This document shows positions 31,306 to 38,697 of a stretch of 46,426 nucleotides of DNA, in pieces. This DNA comes from Pseudomonas sp. REP124 (lineage in GTDB: Bacteria; Pseudomonadota; Gammaproteobacteria; Pseudomonadales; Pseudomonadaceae): the NCBI RefSeq assembly GCF_020164475.1, contig NZ_JAIQWX010000038.1, positions 1 to 46,426 on the forward strand, in the 5' to 3' direction. Below the pieces are notes generated by a model that was not told the DNA's origin, ran no database searches, and saw only the letters and a program-made list of their open reading frames with translations. Position 1 is the stretch's first letter. Each line of letters begins with the position of its first letter. The position numbers were made by a program, and so were the translations under genes.

Positions 31306-32208
31306 ATGGAATTGCGTCATCTGCGCTACTTCATCGCCGTCGCCGAGGAACTGCACTTCGGCCGCGCCGCACAGGCCCTGGGCATCTCCCAGCCGCCGCT
31401 GAGCCAGCAGATTCAGGCGCTGGAACAGGAGCTCGGCGCGCGGTTGTTCGAACGGACCAATCGTCGGGTCGAGCTGAGCGAAGCCGGTCGGCTGTTCCTG
31501 GAAGAGGCGCGACTGGTGCTGGCGCAGGTCGACAAGGCGGCGGATGTGGCGCGGCGGGCGCAATTGGGTGAGTTGGGCGAGCTGAAAATCGGCTTCACCT
31601 CGTCGGCGCCGTTCAACACCACCATTCCCCAGGCGATCTTCGAGTTCCGCCAGCGCTTCCCGGCGGTGCACCTCAACCTGAGGGAAATGAGCAGTACACA
31701 GGTGGCGGATGCGCTGGTGGACGAGTCGATCGAAGTCGGCATCATGCGCCCGCTAGGCCTGCCGGATTCGCTCAGCGTGGTCGAGCTGATGCGCGAGCCG
31801 CTGGTCGCGGTGCTCAGTTCCAAGGACCCGTTGGTGGAGGGCAGTGAAGAGGGGCTCTACCTGTCCGCCCTGGCCCTCGAACCCTTCGTGTTTTTCCCGC
31901 GCAGCTACGGCAGCGGCCTCTATGCACAGTTGCTGAGCCTGGCACGGGATGCCGGCTTCAGCCCGCACTTCGCCCAGGAGGCCGGGGAAGCCATGACCAT
32001 CATCGGGTTGGTGGCGGCGGGGTTGGGTGTTTCGGTGATGCCGGCATCGTACCGGCGGATGCGCATCGACGGCGTGGTCTACCGACCCCTGTTGGACCCG
32101 GCGGCGGAATCGGCGGTGTGGCTGGTGCAACGCAAGGACCAGAAATCGGCCATGGCGCGGGCGTTTGTGGAGTTGTTGACCAGTAAGGTTGAGTCGCTGA
32201 AATCGTGA
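31306..32208 (+). CDS. LysR-family transcriptional regulator (YnfL-like)
   Basis: DNA-binding regulator of 300 residues. The N-terminal winged helix-turn-helix (about 1-60) contains the LysR signature HFGRAAQALGISQPPLSQQI and the LGARLFERTNRRVELSEAG wing. A periplasmic-binding-protein-like effector domain covers about 90-295. An ATGGGG ribosome site lies five bases before the ATG. It is divergent from the MFS exporter and probably controls it. The inducer cannot be read from the sequence. Confidence 0.92.
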   Translation: MELRHLRYFIAVAEELHFGRAAQALGISQPPLSQQIQALEQELGARLFERTNRRVELSEAGRLFLEEARLVLAQVDKAADVARRAQLGELGELKIGFTSSAPFNTTIPQAIFEFRQRFPAVHLNLREMSSTQVADALVDESIEVGIMRPLGLPDSLSVVELMREPLVAVLSSKDPLVEGSEEGLYLSALALEPFVFFPRSYGSGLYAQLLSLARDAGFSPHFAQEAGEAMTIIGLVAAGLGVSVMPASYRRMRIDGVVYRPLLDPAAESAVWLVQRKDQKSAMARAFVELLTSKVESLKS

Positions 32209-32220
32209 CGGCTGCGCCGT

Positions 32221-32525
32221 CATTCGCGGGCAAGCCCGCTCCCACAAGGATCGTGGGTGGCTCACAAATCTCCACTTCACCCGCAAACCTGTGGGAGCGG
32301 GCTTGCCCGCGAAGAGGCCGGTACATCCAACATCGATGTCGTCTGACACACCGTCTTCGCGAGCAAGCTCGGCTCCTACAGGTATTCGGGTTGGATGCGG
32401 AAATCTGCGGGCAACTCGATCACTGTAGGAGCCGAGCTTGCTCGCGATGGAGGCACAGGCAGCGCGGGGATTCAGGTGGCCCGCGTTATCGTTGACGACC
32501 ATCGCGAGCAGGCTCGCTCCCACAG
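32221..32525. repeat. Cluster of five REP elements
   Basis: This 318-base gap between convergent genes holds no gene that I can see. It contains REP units at about 32222-32247, 32288-32312, 32355-32382, 32423-32450 and 32498-32525, in alternating orientation. Two subtypes are mixed: GTGGGAGCGGGCTTGC and GTAGGAGCCGAGCTTGC. Pairs 2-3 and 4-5 have REPIN geometry, and units 3 and 4 are also near-perfect inverted copies of each other. Confidence 0.88.
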
Positions 32526-32526
32526 T

Positions 32527-33753
32527 TCAGGACCAGCGCTTGAAGATCAGCGACGTATTCACCCCACCAAACGCGAAGTTGTTGTTCATGACGAACTGGT
32601 GGCTCATCTGCCGGAATTCGCCGCGCAGGTAGTCGAGCTTGCCGCAGTTGGGGTCGATTTCGTCGAGGTTGAGGGTGTGGATGTAGAGGTCGCGGTTGAG
32701 CATTTCGATGCTGAACCAGGACTCCAGCGCGCCGCACGCGCCGAGGGTGTGGCCGAGGAAGCTTTTCTGCGAGCTGATGGGCATGTGTTCGCCGAACAGG
32801 CTGCTGGTGGCCAGGGTTTCGGCGATGTCGCCTTGTTCGGTGGCGGTGCCGTGGCCGTTAACGTAGCCAATGGCCGATGGCTCGACACCCGCGTCTTCCA
32901 GCGCCAGCTCCATGGCCCGGCGCATGGTGACCTGCTCGGGACGGGTGGTGTGCTGGCCGTCGGCGTTGCTGCCGAAGCCGACGATCTCCGCATGGATATG
33001 CGCGCCGCGCGCCAGAGCATGCTCCAGCTCTTCCAGCACCAGCATGCCCGCACCTTCACCGATCACCAGACCATCACGACCGGTGTCGTACGGACGCGGA
33101 GACAAGTGCGGCGTGTCGTTCTTCAGGCTGGTGGCATAGAGCGCGTCGAACACCATCGCTTCGGTCGGGCACAGCTCTTCGGCGCCACCGGCGAGCATCA
33201 GCGGCAGGCGGCCGAACTTGATCGCCTCGTACGCATAGCCGATGCCCTGGCTACCGCTGGTGCAGGCGCTGGACGTCGGAATCAAACGCCCGGTCAGACC
33301 GAAGAAGATGCTGATATTCGCCGCCGTCGTGTGCGGCATCATGCGCACGTAGGAGTTGGCGTTCAGACCTTCCGCCACCGAGTTGAGCAGCATGTTGCCG
33401 AATGCCTTGATCTCGTCGGTGCTGCCGGTGGAGGAACCGCAGGCCACACCCATGCGCCCATCCTTGATCAATTCGTTACCCAGCAGCCCGGCGTCCGCCA
33501 GGGCCTGCTCCGAAGCACCAACCGCAAGCCGCGAAACCCGGCCCATGCTGCGCAGTTGCTTGCGGGTCCAGTGGCCCGGCACCTTGAAGTCATCGATAGG
33601 CCCGGCCAGGCGGGTGTTGAGTTCGGTAAAACGATCCCACTCGTCCATCCGGCGGATACCGCTCTGGTTGGCCGCGAAGTGGCGGGCGATGGTGTCCCAG
33701 TCGCTGCCCAGTGAGGTGATGCCGGCCATGCCGGTGACGACGACGCGCTTCAT
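32527..33753 (-). CDS. Beta-ketoacyl-ACP synthase (FabF-like; aryl-polyene ketosynthase, ApeR-type position)
   Basis: Condensing enzyme that extends acyl chains on ACP. The complete Cys-His-His triad is present: C164 (TSSACTSGSQG), H301 (NGHGTATEQGD) and H335 (LGHTLGACGA). The frame allows a GTG at 33759, but the ATG at 33753 overlaps the upstream reductase stop as TGATG and has GGAGG nine bases before it, giving 408 residues. It is the last gene of the pigment operon, after the KS, dehydratase and ketoreductase genes, which is the ape gene order I recall. A role in fatty acid synthesis proper is less likely given the neighbours. Confidence 0.9.
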   Translation of the reverse strand: MKRVVVTGMAGITSLGSDWDTIARHFAANQSGIRRMDEWDRFTELNTRLAGPIDDFKVPGHWTRKQLRSMGRVSRLAVGASEQALADAGLLGNELIKDGRMGVACGSSTGSTDEIKAFGNMLLNSVAEGLNANSYVRMMPHTTAANISIFFGLTGRLIPTSSACTSGSQGIGYAYEAIKFGRLPLMLAGGAEELCPTEAMVFDALYATSLKNDTPHLSPRPYDTGRDGLVIGEGAGMLVLEELEHALARGAHIHAEIVGFGSNADGQHTTRPEQVTMRRAMELALEDAGVEPSAIGYVNGHGTATEQGDIAETLATSSLFGEHMPISSQKSFLGHTLGACGALESWFSIEMLNRDLYIHTLNLDEIDPNCGKLDYLRGEFRQMSHQFVMNNNFAFGGVNTSLIFKRWS

Positions 33754-34481
33754 CAGCACAGGCCTCCGTTGACCGCCAGCACCTGGCGGGTGATGTACGA
33801 CGCTTCCGCCGACATCAGGAAATTCACCGCGCCGGCCACCTCTTCCGGGGTGCCCATGCGTTGTGCGGGGATCATTTTCATCAGTTCTTCCACCGGCACG
33901 TTTTCATCGAGCATCGCCGTGTCGATCAGGCCGGGGGCGACACAGTTGACGGTGATCTTGCGCTTGGCCAGCTCCGTGGCCAGCGCCTTGGCCGCGCCGA
34001 TCAGGCCGGCCTTGGAGGCGCTGTAGTTGACCTGCCCACGGTTGCCGATCAGCCCCGACACCGAGGTGATGCAGACAATCCGCCCGGCGGCGCGACGACG
34101 GATCATCGGCATCATCACCGGGTGCAGCACGTTGTAGAAACCGTCGAGGTTGGTGCGCATCACCACATCCCAATCATCCTCGCTCAGCGCCGGAAAAGCA
34201 CCGTCACGCGTCAGGCCGGCGTTGAGCACCACGCCGTAATAGGCGCCGTGGGCTTCCACATCGGCTTCCAGAACGGCCTTGCAGCCAGTGCGGTCGGACA
34301 CGTCGAATTGCAGGATGCGCGCCCTGCGGCCCAAAGCTTCGACTTCGCCTTGCACCGCTTGCGCTTCGGCAAGGCCGCTGCGGCAATGCAGCACGATGTC
34401 ATGCCCGGCCTGGGCCAGGCGCAGGGCGATGGCGCGGCCGATGCCGCGGCTGGAACCGGTGACCAGTACGGATTTAGTCAT
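33753..34481 (-). CDS. 3-ketoacyl-ACP reductase (FabG-like; ApeQ-type)
   Basis: Short-chain dehydrogenase/reductase that reduces the 3-keto group of the growing polyene with NADPH. The cofactor loop is TGSSRGIGRA (8-17). The catalytic tetrad is N111, S140, Y153 and K157 (NYSASKAG). The NAG motif is at 87-89. The length of 242 residues is typical of FabG. It overlaps the dehydratase gene upstream by four bases and the ketosynthase start downstream. Confidence 0.93.
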   Translation of the reverse strand: MTKSVLVTGSSRGIGRAIALRLAQAGHDIVLHCRSGLAEAQAVQGEVEALGRRARILQFDVSDRTGCKAVLEADVEAHGAYYGVVLNAGLTRDGAFPALSEDDWDVVMRTNLDGFYNVLHPVMMPMIRRRAAGRIVCITSVSGLIGNRGQVNYSASKAGLIGAAKALATELAKRKITVNCVAPGLIDTAMLDENVPVEELMKMIPAQRMGTPEEVAGAVNFLMSAEASYITRQVLAVNGGLC

Positions 34482-34939
34482 GACTGGACTCCAGCAGGTT
34501 CATGAAGATATTGAGTGGCCTGAGGCGGGCGATACACGTTCAGGCGGGCGCTGGCGTGAATGCCGACCCCATTGATATGACATTCGAAAACACCCATGCC
34601 GTTGTCGTCTTCCAGCGAGCGCAGGCCGTGGATGGTCAGCTCGGTGCCGGCGGGAAAACTCTCGACGTTGCATTCGAATTTGCGGCTGCCGAGCAGGAAG
34701 CCCAGCTCCACCTCATCACCGCGCTGGCGCGCATGACACCCGGCGAACGCGGCGACGCTCTGGGCCATCAGTTCGATGCCGACCCAGGCCGGCAGGCTGC
34801 CGTCGGGGCGATTGAACAGCCCGTTGGGTTTGACCGTGAGGCGGGTGTGAATCTGCTCGGCATCGAACGCGAGGATCTGATCGATGAGGATCATGTCGCC
34901 AGCGTGGGGCAGCAATTCGGCGAGCGGCCAGTCAATCAT
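34478..34939 (-). CDS. Hot-dog fold 3-hydroxyacyl-ACP dehydratase (ApeP-type)
   Basis: Small hot-dog protein of 153 residues that probably dehydrates 3-hydroxyacyl-ACP to the trans-enoyl form during polyene extension. A FabA/FabZ-like catalytic pair is visible: His12 in LLPHAGDM and Glu56 in WVGIELMAQ on the central helix. No enoyl reductase is encoded in the window, which fits a product that keeps its double bonds. It overlaps both neighbouring genes by four bases. Confidence 0.88.
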   Translation of the reverse strand: MIDWPLAELLPHAGDMILIDQILAFDAEQIHTRLTVKPNGLFNRPDGSLPAWVGIELMAQSVAAFAGCHARQRGDEVELGFLLGSRKFECNVESFPAGTELTIHGLRSLEDDNGMGVFECHINGVGIHASARLNVYRPPQATQYLHEPAGVQS

Positions 34940-36126
34940 GGGGCGTCTCCGATAATCAGGCTGACGTTGTTACCACCGAAGGCGAAGGAATTGCTCATCA
35001 GGTAGCGGGGACCAGTGGACGCCAGGCGAGTGCTCGGGGTCACCCAATTGAGGGCCGGCAGCTCGGGGTCGGGCTGGTTGTCCCAGACGTGTGGGGGCAG
35101 CGCCTGGTTGTCCGCTTTCAGGCTCAGCCAGCAGAACGCCGCTTCCAGCGCGCCCGCAGCGCCCAGGGTGTGGCCGGTCATGGGTTTGGTCGAGGAGCAG
35201 AGCACGCCCGCCGGGAACAGCGTATTGACCGCCGTGCTTTCCATGGCGTCGTTGTGCTGGGTGGCCGTGCCGTGCAGGTTCAGGTAGTTGATCTGTTGCG
35301 GTTGCAGGCCGGCGCGGCTCAGCGCCTTGCCCATGGCTTGCAGGGCGCCGCGGCCTGTCGGCTCGGGAGCGGAAATGTGGTGGGCATCGGAGCTGGCGCC
35401 GCTGCCGAGCAGGGCAATCGGGCGATCACCGGCGGGCTGCCTGCTCATCACAAACAGCACCGCCGCTTCGCCGATGTTGATGCCGTGGCGATTCACCGAG
35501 AACGGGTTGCAGCGCTGATTGGACACCGCTTCCAGCGACGAGAAACCGTTGAGCGTCAGTTTGCACAGGCTATCGACACCGCCACACAGCACCACGTCGC
35601 AGACGCCCAGGTCCAGCAGGCGCTGGGCGCTCATCAACGCCCGGGCGCTGGAGGTGCAGGCGGTGGAAATCACGTAGGCCGGGCCACTGAGTTGCAGCCA
35701 CTCGGCGAGGAAATTCGCCGGTGCGCTGAGTTCCTGTTGCTGGTAGTCGTATTCGGCGGGGAACTGACCGGCATCCAGATAGTGGGCCAGGCCCTGGCTG
35801 GCTTCTTCGATGCCCGACGTGCTGGTGCCCAGCACGACGCCTATGCGGTCGCGGCCATAGGTCTGGATGGCGTGCTCGATGTCCTCGCGGATCTGCAGGG
35901 CGGCGTCGAGCAACAGGCGATTGTTGCGGGTGTCCTGCCGCGACAGCTCGGCCGGCAGGGCCGCCAGTTCGCCCTGGACCGAACCCACCGGCAACGAACG
36001 ATCCGGCACCCAGCCGGCTTCGCTGCGCATGCCACTGCAATCGCCGGCAAACAGATTTCGCGCGACTTCGTCCTTGCCACGGCCCAGGGAGCAGATGACC
36101 CCGAGAGCGTTCAGACAGGCGCTCAT
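34936..36126 (-). CDS. Beta-ketoacyl-ACP synthase (aryl-polyene ketosynthase, ApeO-type position)
   Basis: Second condensing enzyme of the operon, 396 residues. The active-site triad is complete: C157 (ISTACTSSARA), H285 (NLHGTATQHND) and H319 (MTGHTLGAAGA), so it is a catalytic ketosynthase and not a chain-length factor. In ape systems the ApeO ketosynthase pairs with a triad-less partner, which is not seen here and may lie right of the window. It overlaps the lipoprotein gene and the dehydratase gene by four bases each. Confidence 0.9.
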   Translation of the reverse strand: MSACLNALGVICSLGRGKDEVARNLFAGDCSGMRSEAGWVPDRSLPVGSVQGELAALPAELSRQDTRNNRLLLDAALQIREDIEHAIQTYGRDRIGVVLGTSTSGIEEASQGLAHYLDAGQFPAEYDYQQQELSAPANFLAEWLQLSGPAYVISTACTSSARALMSAQRLLDLGVCDVVLCGGVDSLCKLTLNGFSSLEAVSNQRCNPFSVNRHGINIGEAAVLFVMSRQPAGDRPIALLGSGASSDAHHISAPEPTGRGALQAMGKALSRAGLQPQQINYLNLHGTATQHNDAMESTAVNTLFPAGVLCSSTKPMTGHTLGAAGALEAAFCWLSLKADNQALPPHVWDNQPDPELPALNWVTPSTRLASTGPRYLMSNSFAFGGNNVSLIIGDAP

Positions 36127-36731
36127 GGGGTCTCCCCGCTCAGCGGCGTGACGTGGTATTTGGGGCCTTTGGGCAGATTCAATTCAAAGTTCATCGGCTG
36201 TGCGTATCGGACATCCCAGCGTTCCGGCAAGGTGCGTTGTGCGCCATGTTGCCAGGCGTCCGGGTAGTTGACGGTCAGTTCGTCCCTGGTGGTCAGCGCA
36301 AACAGCAGCGCGGCGAACAGCTCCCGGGCTTCGGGATTCGGCGGCAGCAAGCCGTCGGCCTGCCATTTGCCGTGCACCAATTTTTGCCGGGCCTGGGGAA
36401 TGCCCAATAGGTCCATCATCGACCAGCGGATGGCCGGGCCTTCCTGCTGGATCACCAGCACCCAGTCCTGGCGCTGTTCGTCTTGCAGGCGTTCGATGTG
36501 CAGTTGCAGGGGCAGGGGGAATGTCGGTGTCTGCTCGGGCAGCGGTGGGCTGCTGGAGCAGGCGCTCAACAGCAGGACTGCACAAAACCAGAGTACACCT
36601 CGTACCCATGTGGGAGCGGGCTTGCTCGCGAATGCGGCAGCACATTCAACATCGATGTCGACTGACCGACCGCTTTCGCGAGCAAGCCCGCTCCCACAGG
36701 TCCGGTGTTCCACATGGCTGACGGTGAACAT
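36123..36731 (-). CDS. DUF3261-like lipoprotein with REPIN-derived N-terminal extension
   Basis: Small outer-membrane or periplasmic lipoprotein of the pigment cluster (ApeN-type position). The lipobox LLSAC gives lipidated Cys58, preceded by a normal hydrophobic core (GVLWFCAVLLLSA). The mature domain carries LVIQQEGPAIRWSMMDLLG, typical of this family. The only plausible in-frame starts are the ATG at 36731, which overlaps the methyltransferase stop as TGATG, and the GTG at 36713. Both lie beyond a REPIN, so residues about 12-41 (beginning CGSGLARE and ending ASKPAPT) are encoded by the repeat. The signal peptide n-region is thus unusually long. Family assignment is from memory of such clusters. 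Confidence 0.72.
   Translation of the reverse strand: MFTVSHVEHRTCGSGLARESGRSVDIDVECAAAFASKPAPTWVRGVLWFCAVLLLSACSSSPPLPEQTPTFPLPLQLHIERLQDEQRQDWVLVIQQEGPAIRWSMMDLLGIPQARQKLVHGKWQADGLLPPNPEARELFAALLFALTTRDELTVNYPDAWQHGAQRTLPERWDVRYAQPMNFELNLPKGPKYHVTPLSGETP
36608..36700. repeat. REPIN inside the lipoprotein coding sequence
   Basis: Inverted arms with the core GTGGGAGCGGGCTTGCTCGCGA at both ends enclose a short spacer. The element spans about 93 bases, a multiple of three, and stays open in the frame of the lipoprotein gene. Confidence 0.85.
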
Positions 36732-37453
36732 CAAACACCACCCTCCAACGGCTTGCGCGCCACCACATTCACCAACGTCTCTTCCCGCTGCCCGAACGGC
36801 TTGGGCTTGTACCCCAACACCTCCAACAACCCGAAATCCGTGGAACGGCTCCACCACAGGTAGGGATAGGACACATTCCGCGCCCCGAACTCGAAACCCT
36901 GCCCGCGAATCATCTCCAGGTACTGCGCCGCGCTTTTCTGCACCTGCATCGGGTGTCTGAACAGCCAGCGGATGACCCAGGTATCGATGTAAGCCTCGGT
37001 GGATTCGGCGAACAGCAGGTAGCCGCCGGGCTTGAGCACGCGATAGAACTCGGCCAGGGCCTTTTCCTGTTCCACCAGATGATGGAAGGTCTGGTGGCAG
37101 AACAACAGGTCGACGCTGGCGTCGGCCATCTTCAGGTTCGCGCAGTCGCTGTCGATCAACTCCACCGCCATACCCAGATTGACCGCTTCTTCGCGGCTGC
37201 GTTGCAGGCTCTGCGGGTCGGCGTCGACACCGATCAGACGACCGGGCATGAAGGCCTGGCGCAGGTACTTGAAGGACTTGCCCTGGCCGCAACCGGCATC
37301 CAGCAGCACCGGCTGGTTCGGCAGGGCTTCGCTGAACAGGCCGCGCAAATCCTCGATCGCCACCCGCAGCACATAGTGCTGCCAGGTGCGGCTGCGCAGA
37401 AACCACAAACCGAAGCGGGTTTCTTCGACGTAGTTGTCGCTTGCGTAGGTCAT
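36731..37453 (-). CDS. Class I SAM-dependent methyltransferase
   Basis: Methyltransferase of 240 residues. Motif I is LDAGCGQGKS (51-60), followed by the acidic residue of motif II (GVDADP, 75-80), and a motif with FCHQTFHHL. In aryl-polyene and related pigments a methyltransferase modifies the aryl head group, so O- or C-methylation of the ring is the likely role. The substrate itself cannot be read. The start overlaps the flavoprotein stop by four bases and the stop overlaps the lipoprotein ATG. Confidence 0.88.
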   Translation of the reverse strand: MTYASDNYVEETRFGLWFLRSRTWQHYVLRVAIEDLRGLFSEALPNQPVLLDAGCGQGKSFKYLRQAFMPGRLIGVDADPQSLQRSREEAVNLGMAVELIDSDCANLKMADASVDLLFCHQTFHHLVEQEKALAEFYRVLKPGGYLLFAESTEAYIDTWVIRWLFRHPMQVQKSAAQYLEMIRGQGFEFGARNVSYPYLWWSRSTDFGLLEVLGYKPKPFGQREETLVNVVARKPLEGGV

Positions 37454-38697
37454 GTCGCCGTCCTTGCACAGAATTCTGAAATCACCTTCAACCGGCGCCG
37501 GGCTTCGCTGACGAACGGGTTGCGTTCGTCCCAGGCGTAACCGGCGAGGATCGAACTGATCATGCCGCGGATTTCCCGTGAGCTGCCTTCATGGAAGATC
37601 ACGTCCTGGAACGTCCCGTCGTACCAGCCTTCGACGTAGCAGCGGAAGGTGTCGACACCCCGTTTGAGCGGGACGGCGAATTCCCCCTGCCAATCGACCG
37701 TTTCCCCCTGCAACTGACGGTGCACCAAGCCCGCCGCCATGCTCGCCGAACGCATGGCGATGGTGACGCCGGAGGAGAATACCGGGTCGAGGAACTCCGC
37801 GGCATTGCCCAGCAGCGCAAACCCCGGCCCGTGCAGGGTTTTGACATTGGCCGAGTATCCACCGATGGTGCGCGCCGGGGTATCCCACACGGCATTTTTC
37901 AGCACACTGGCCAGGCTTGGGGTGTCGGCGATGAAGCTGCGCAAACAGGCATCCAGATCGTCGCTGCGGCCTTCGAAGTGCTCTGCGGCGGCCACCACGC
38001 CCACCGAACAGCGGCCGTTGCTGAACGGAATGGTCCAGAACCAGATGTCGCGTCGGGTCGGGTGGGTGGTGACGAGGATCTTGCTGCGATCGAAATCCGG
38101 CTGCTCGATACGGTCTTCGACGTGGGTGAACACCGCCTGACGCACCGGGAAATTCGACGGTGCTTCGAGGTCGAGCAAGCGTGGCAGGACGCGACCGTAG
38201 CCGCTGGCGTCGAGCATGAAATCCGCCTCGATGCGGTATTCGCTCCCGTCTTCACGGCGCACGCCGAGTTGCGGTCTGGCCGACTCGATATCGACACTGA
38301 CGATGGCTTCGCCAAAGCGGATCTCAACGCCTTGCAATACTGCTTGATCGGCCAGCAATTGGTCGAAATCGGCGCGTTGAACCTGAAAGGTGGTGGTCTT
38401 GCCGGGGGTGAAGGCTTCGGCGAAATCGAAGGCGCTGTAGTGCTCGCCCCAAGCGAAGGCGGCGCCGGTTTTCACCTGAAAACCCGCAGCGTTGACGGCC
38501 TCGAGCATGCCGGCTTCCTCGACGAAGTCCAGGCAATGGGCCAAAAGGCTTTCGCCGATGGAAAACCGTGGAAAATGCTGGCGCTCGATCACCAGGACAT
38601 CGTGGCCCTTGCGCTTGAGAATCGCGGCGGCGATGGCGCCCGAGGGCCCCGCACCGATGACCACGATCCGGCGACGTTCCATTTCAGCGATTGGCAT
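37450..38697 (-). CDS. FAD-dependent oxidoreductase, flavin-dependent halogenase-like
   Basis: Flavoprotein of 415 residues. The dinucleotide-binding motif is VVIGAGPSG (12-20), and DASGYGRVLPR (163-173) is a second FAD contact. The WxWxIP motif typical of flavin-dependent halogenases is present as WFWTIP (219-224), and a lysine (K76 in VKTGAAFAWG) sits where I expect the halogenase catalytic lysine. Related genes occur in xanthomonadin and other aryl-polyene clusters. It could halogenate or hydroxylate the aryl ring or desaturate the chain. MERRR at 38682 is an alternative start. It overlaps the antiporter-like gene by 14 bases. Confidence 0.82.
   Translation of the reverse strand: MPIAEMERRRIVVIGAGPSGAIAAAILKRKGHDVLVIERQHFPRFSIGESLLAHCLDFVEEAGMLEAVNAAGFQVKTGAAFAWGEHYSAFDFAEAFTPGKTTTFQVQRADFDQLLADQAVLQGVEIRFGEAIVSVDIESARPQLGVRREDGSEYRIEADFMLDASGYGRVLPRLLDLEAPSNFPVRQAVFTHVEDRIEQPDFDRSKILVTTHPTRRDIWFWTIPFSNGRCSVGVVAAAEHFEGRSDDLDACLRSFIADTPSLASVLKNAVWDTPARTIGGYSANVKTLHGPGFALLGNAAEFLDPVFSSGVTIAMRSASMAAGLVHRQLQGETVDWQGEFAVPLKRGVDTFRCYVEGWYDGTFQDVIFHEGSSREIRGMISSILAGYAWDERNPFVSEARRRLKVISEFCARTAT

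Noticed and set aside
32221..32525. Possible CRISPR array because of repeated palindromic units
   Set aside because: Units alternate in orientation, differ in subtype and have irregular spacing. They match REP elements, and no cas genes are near.
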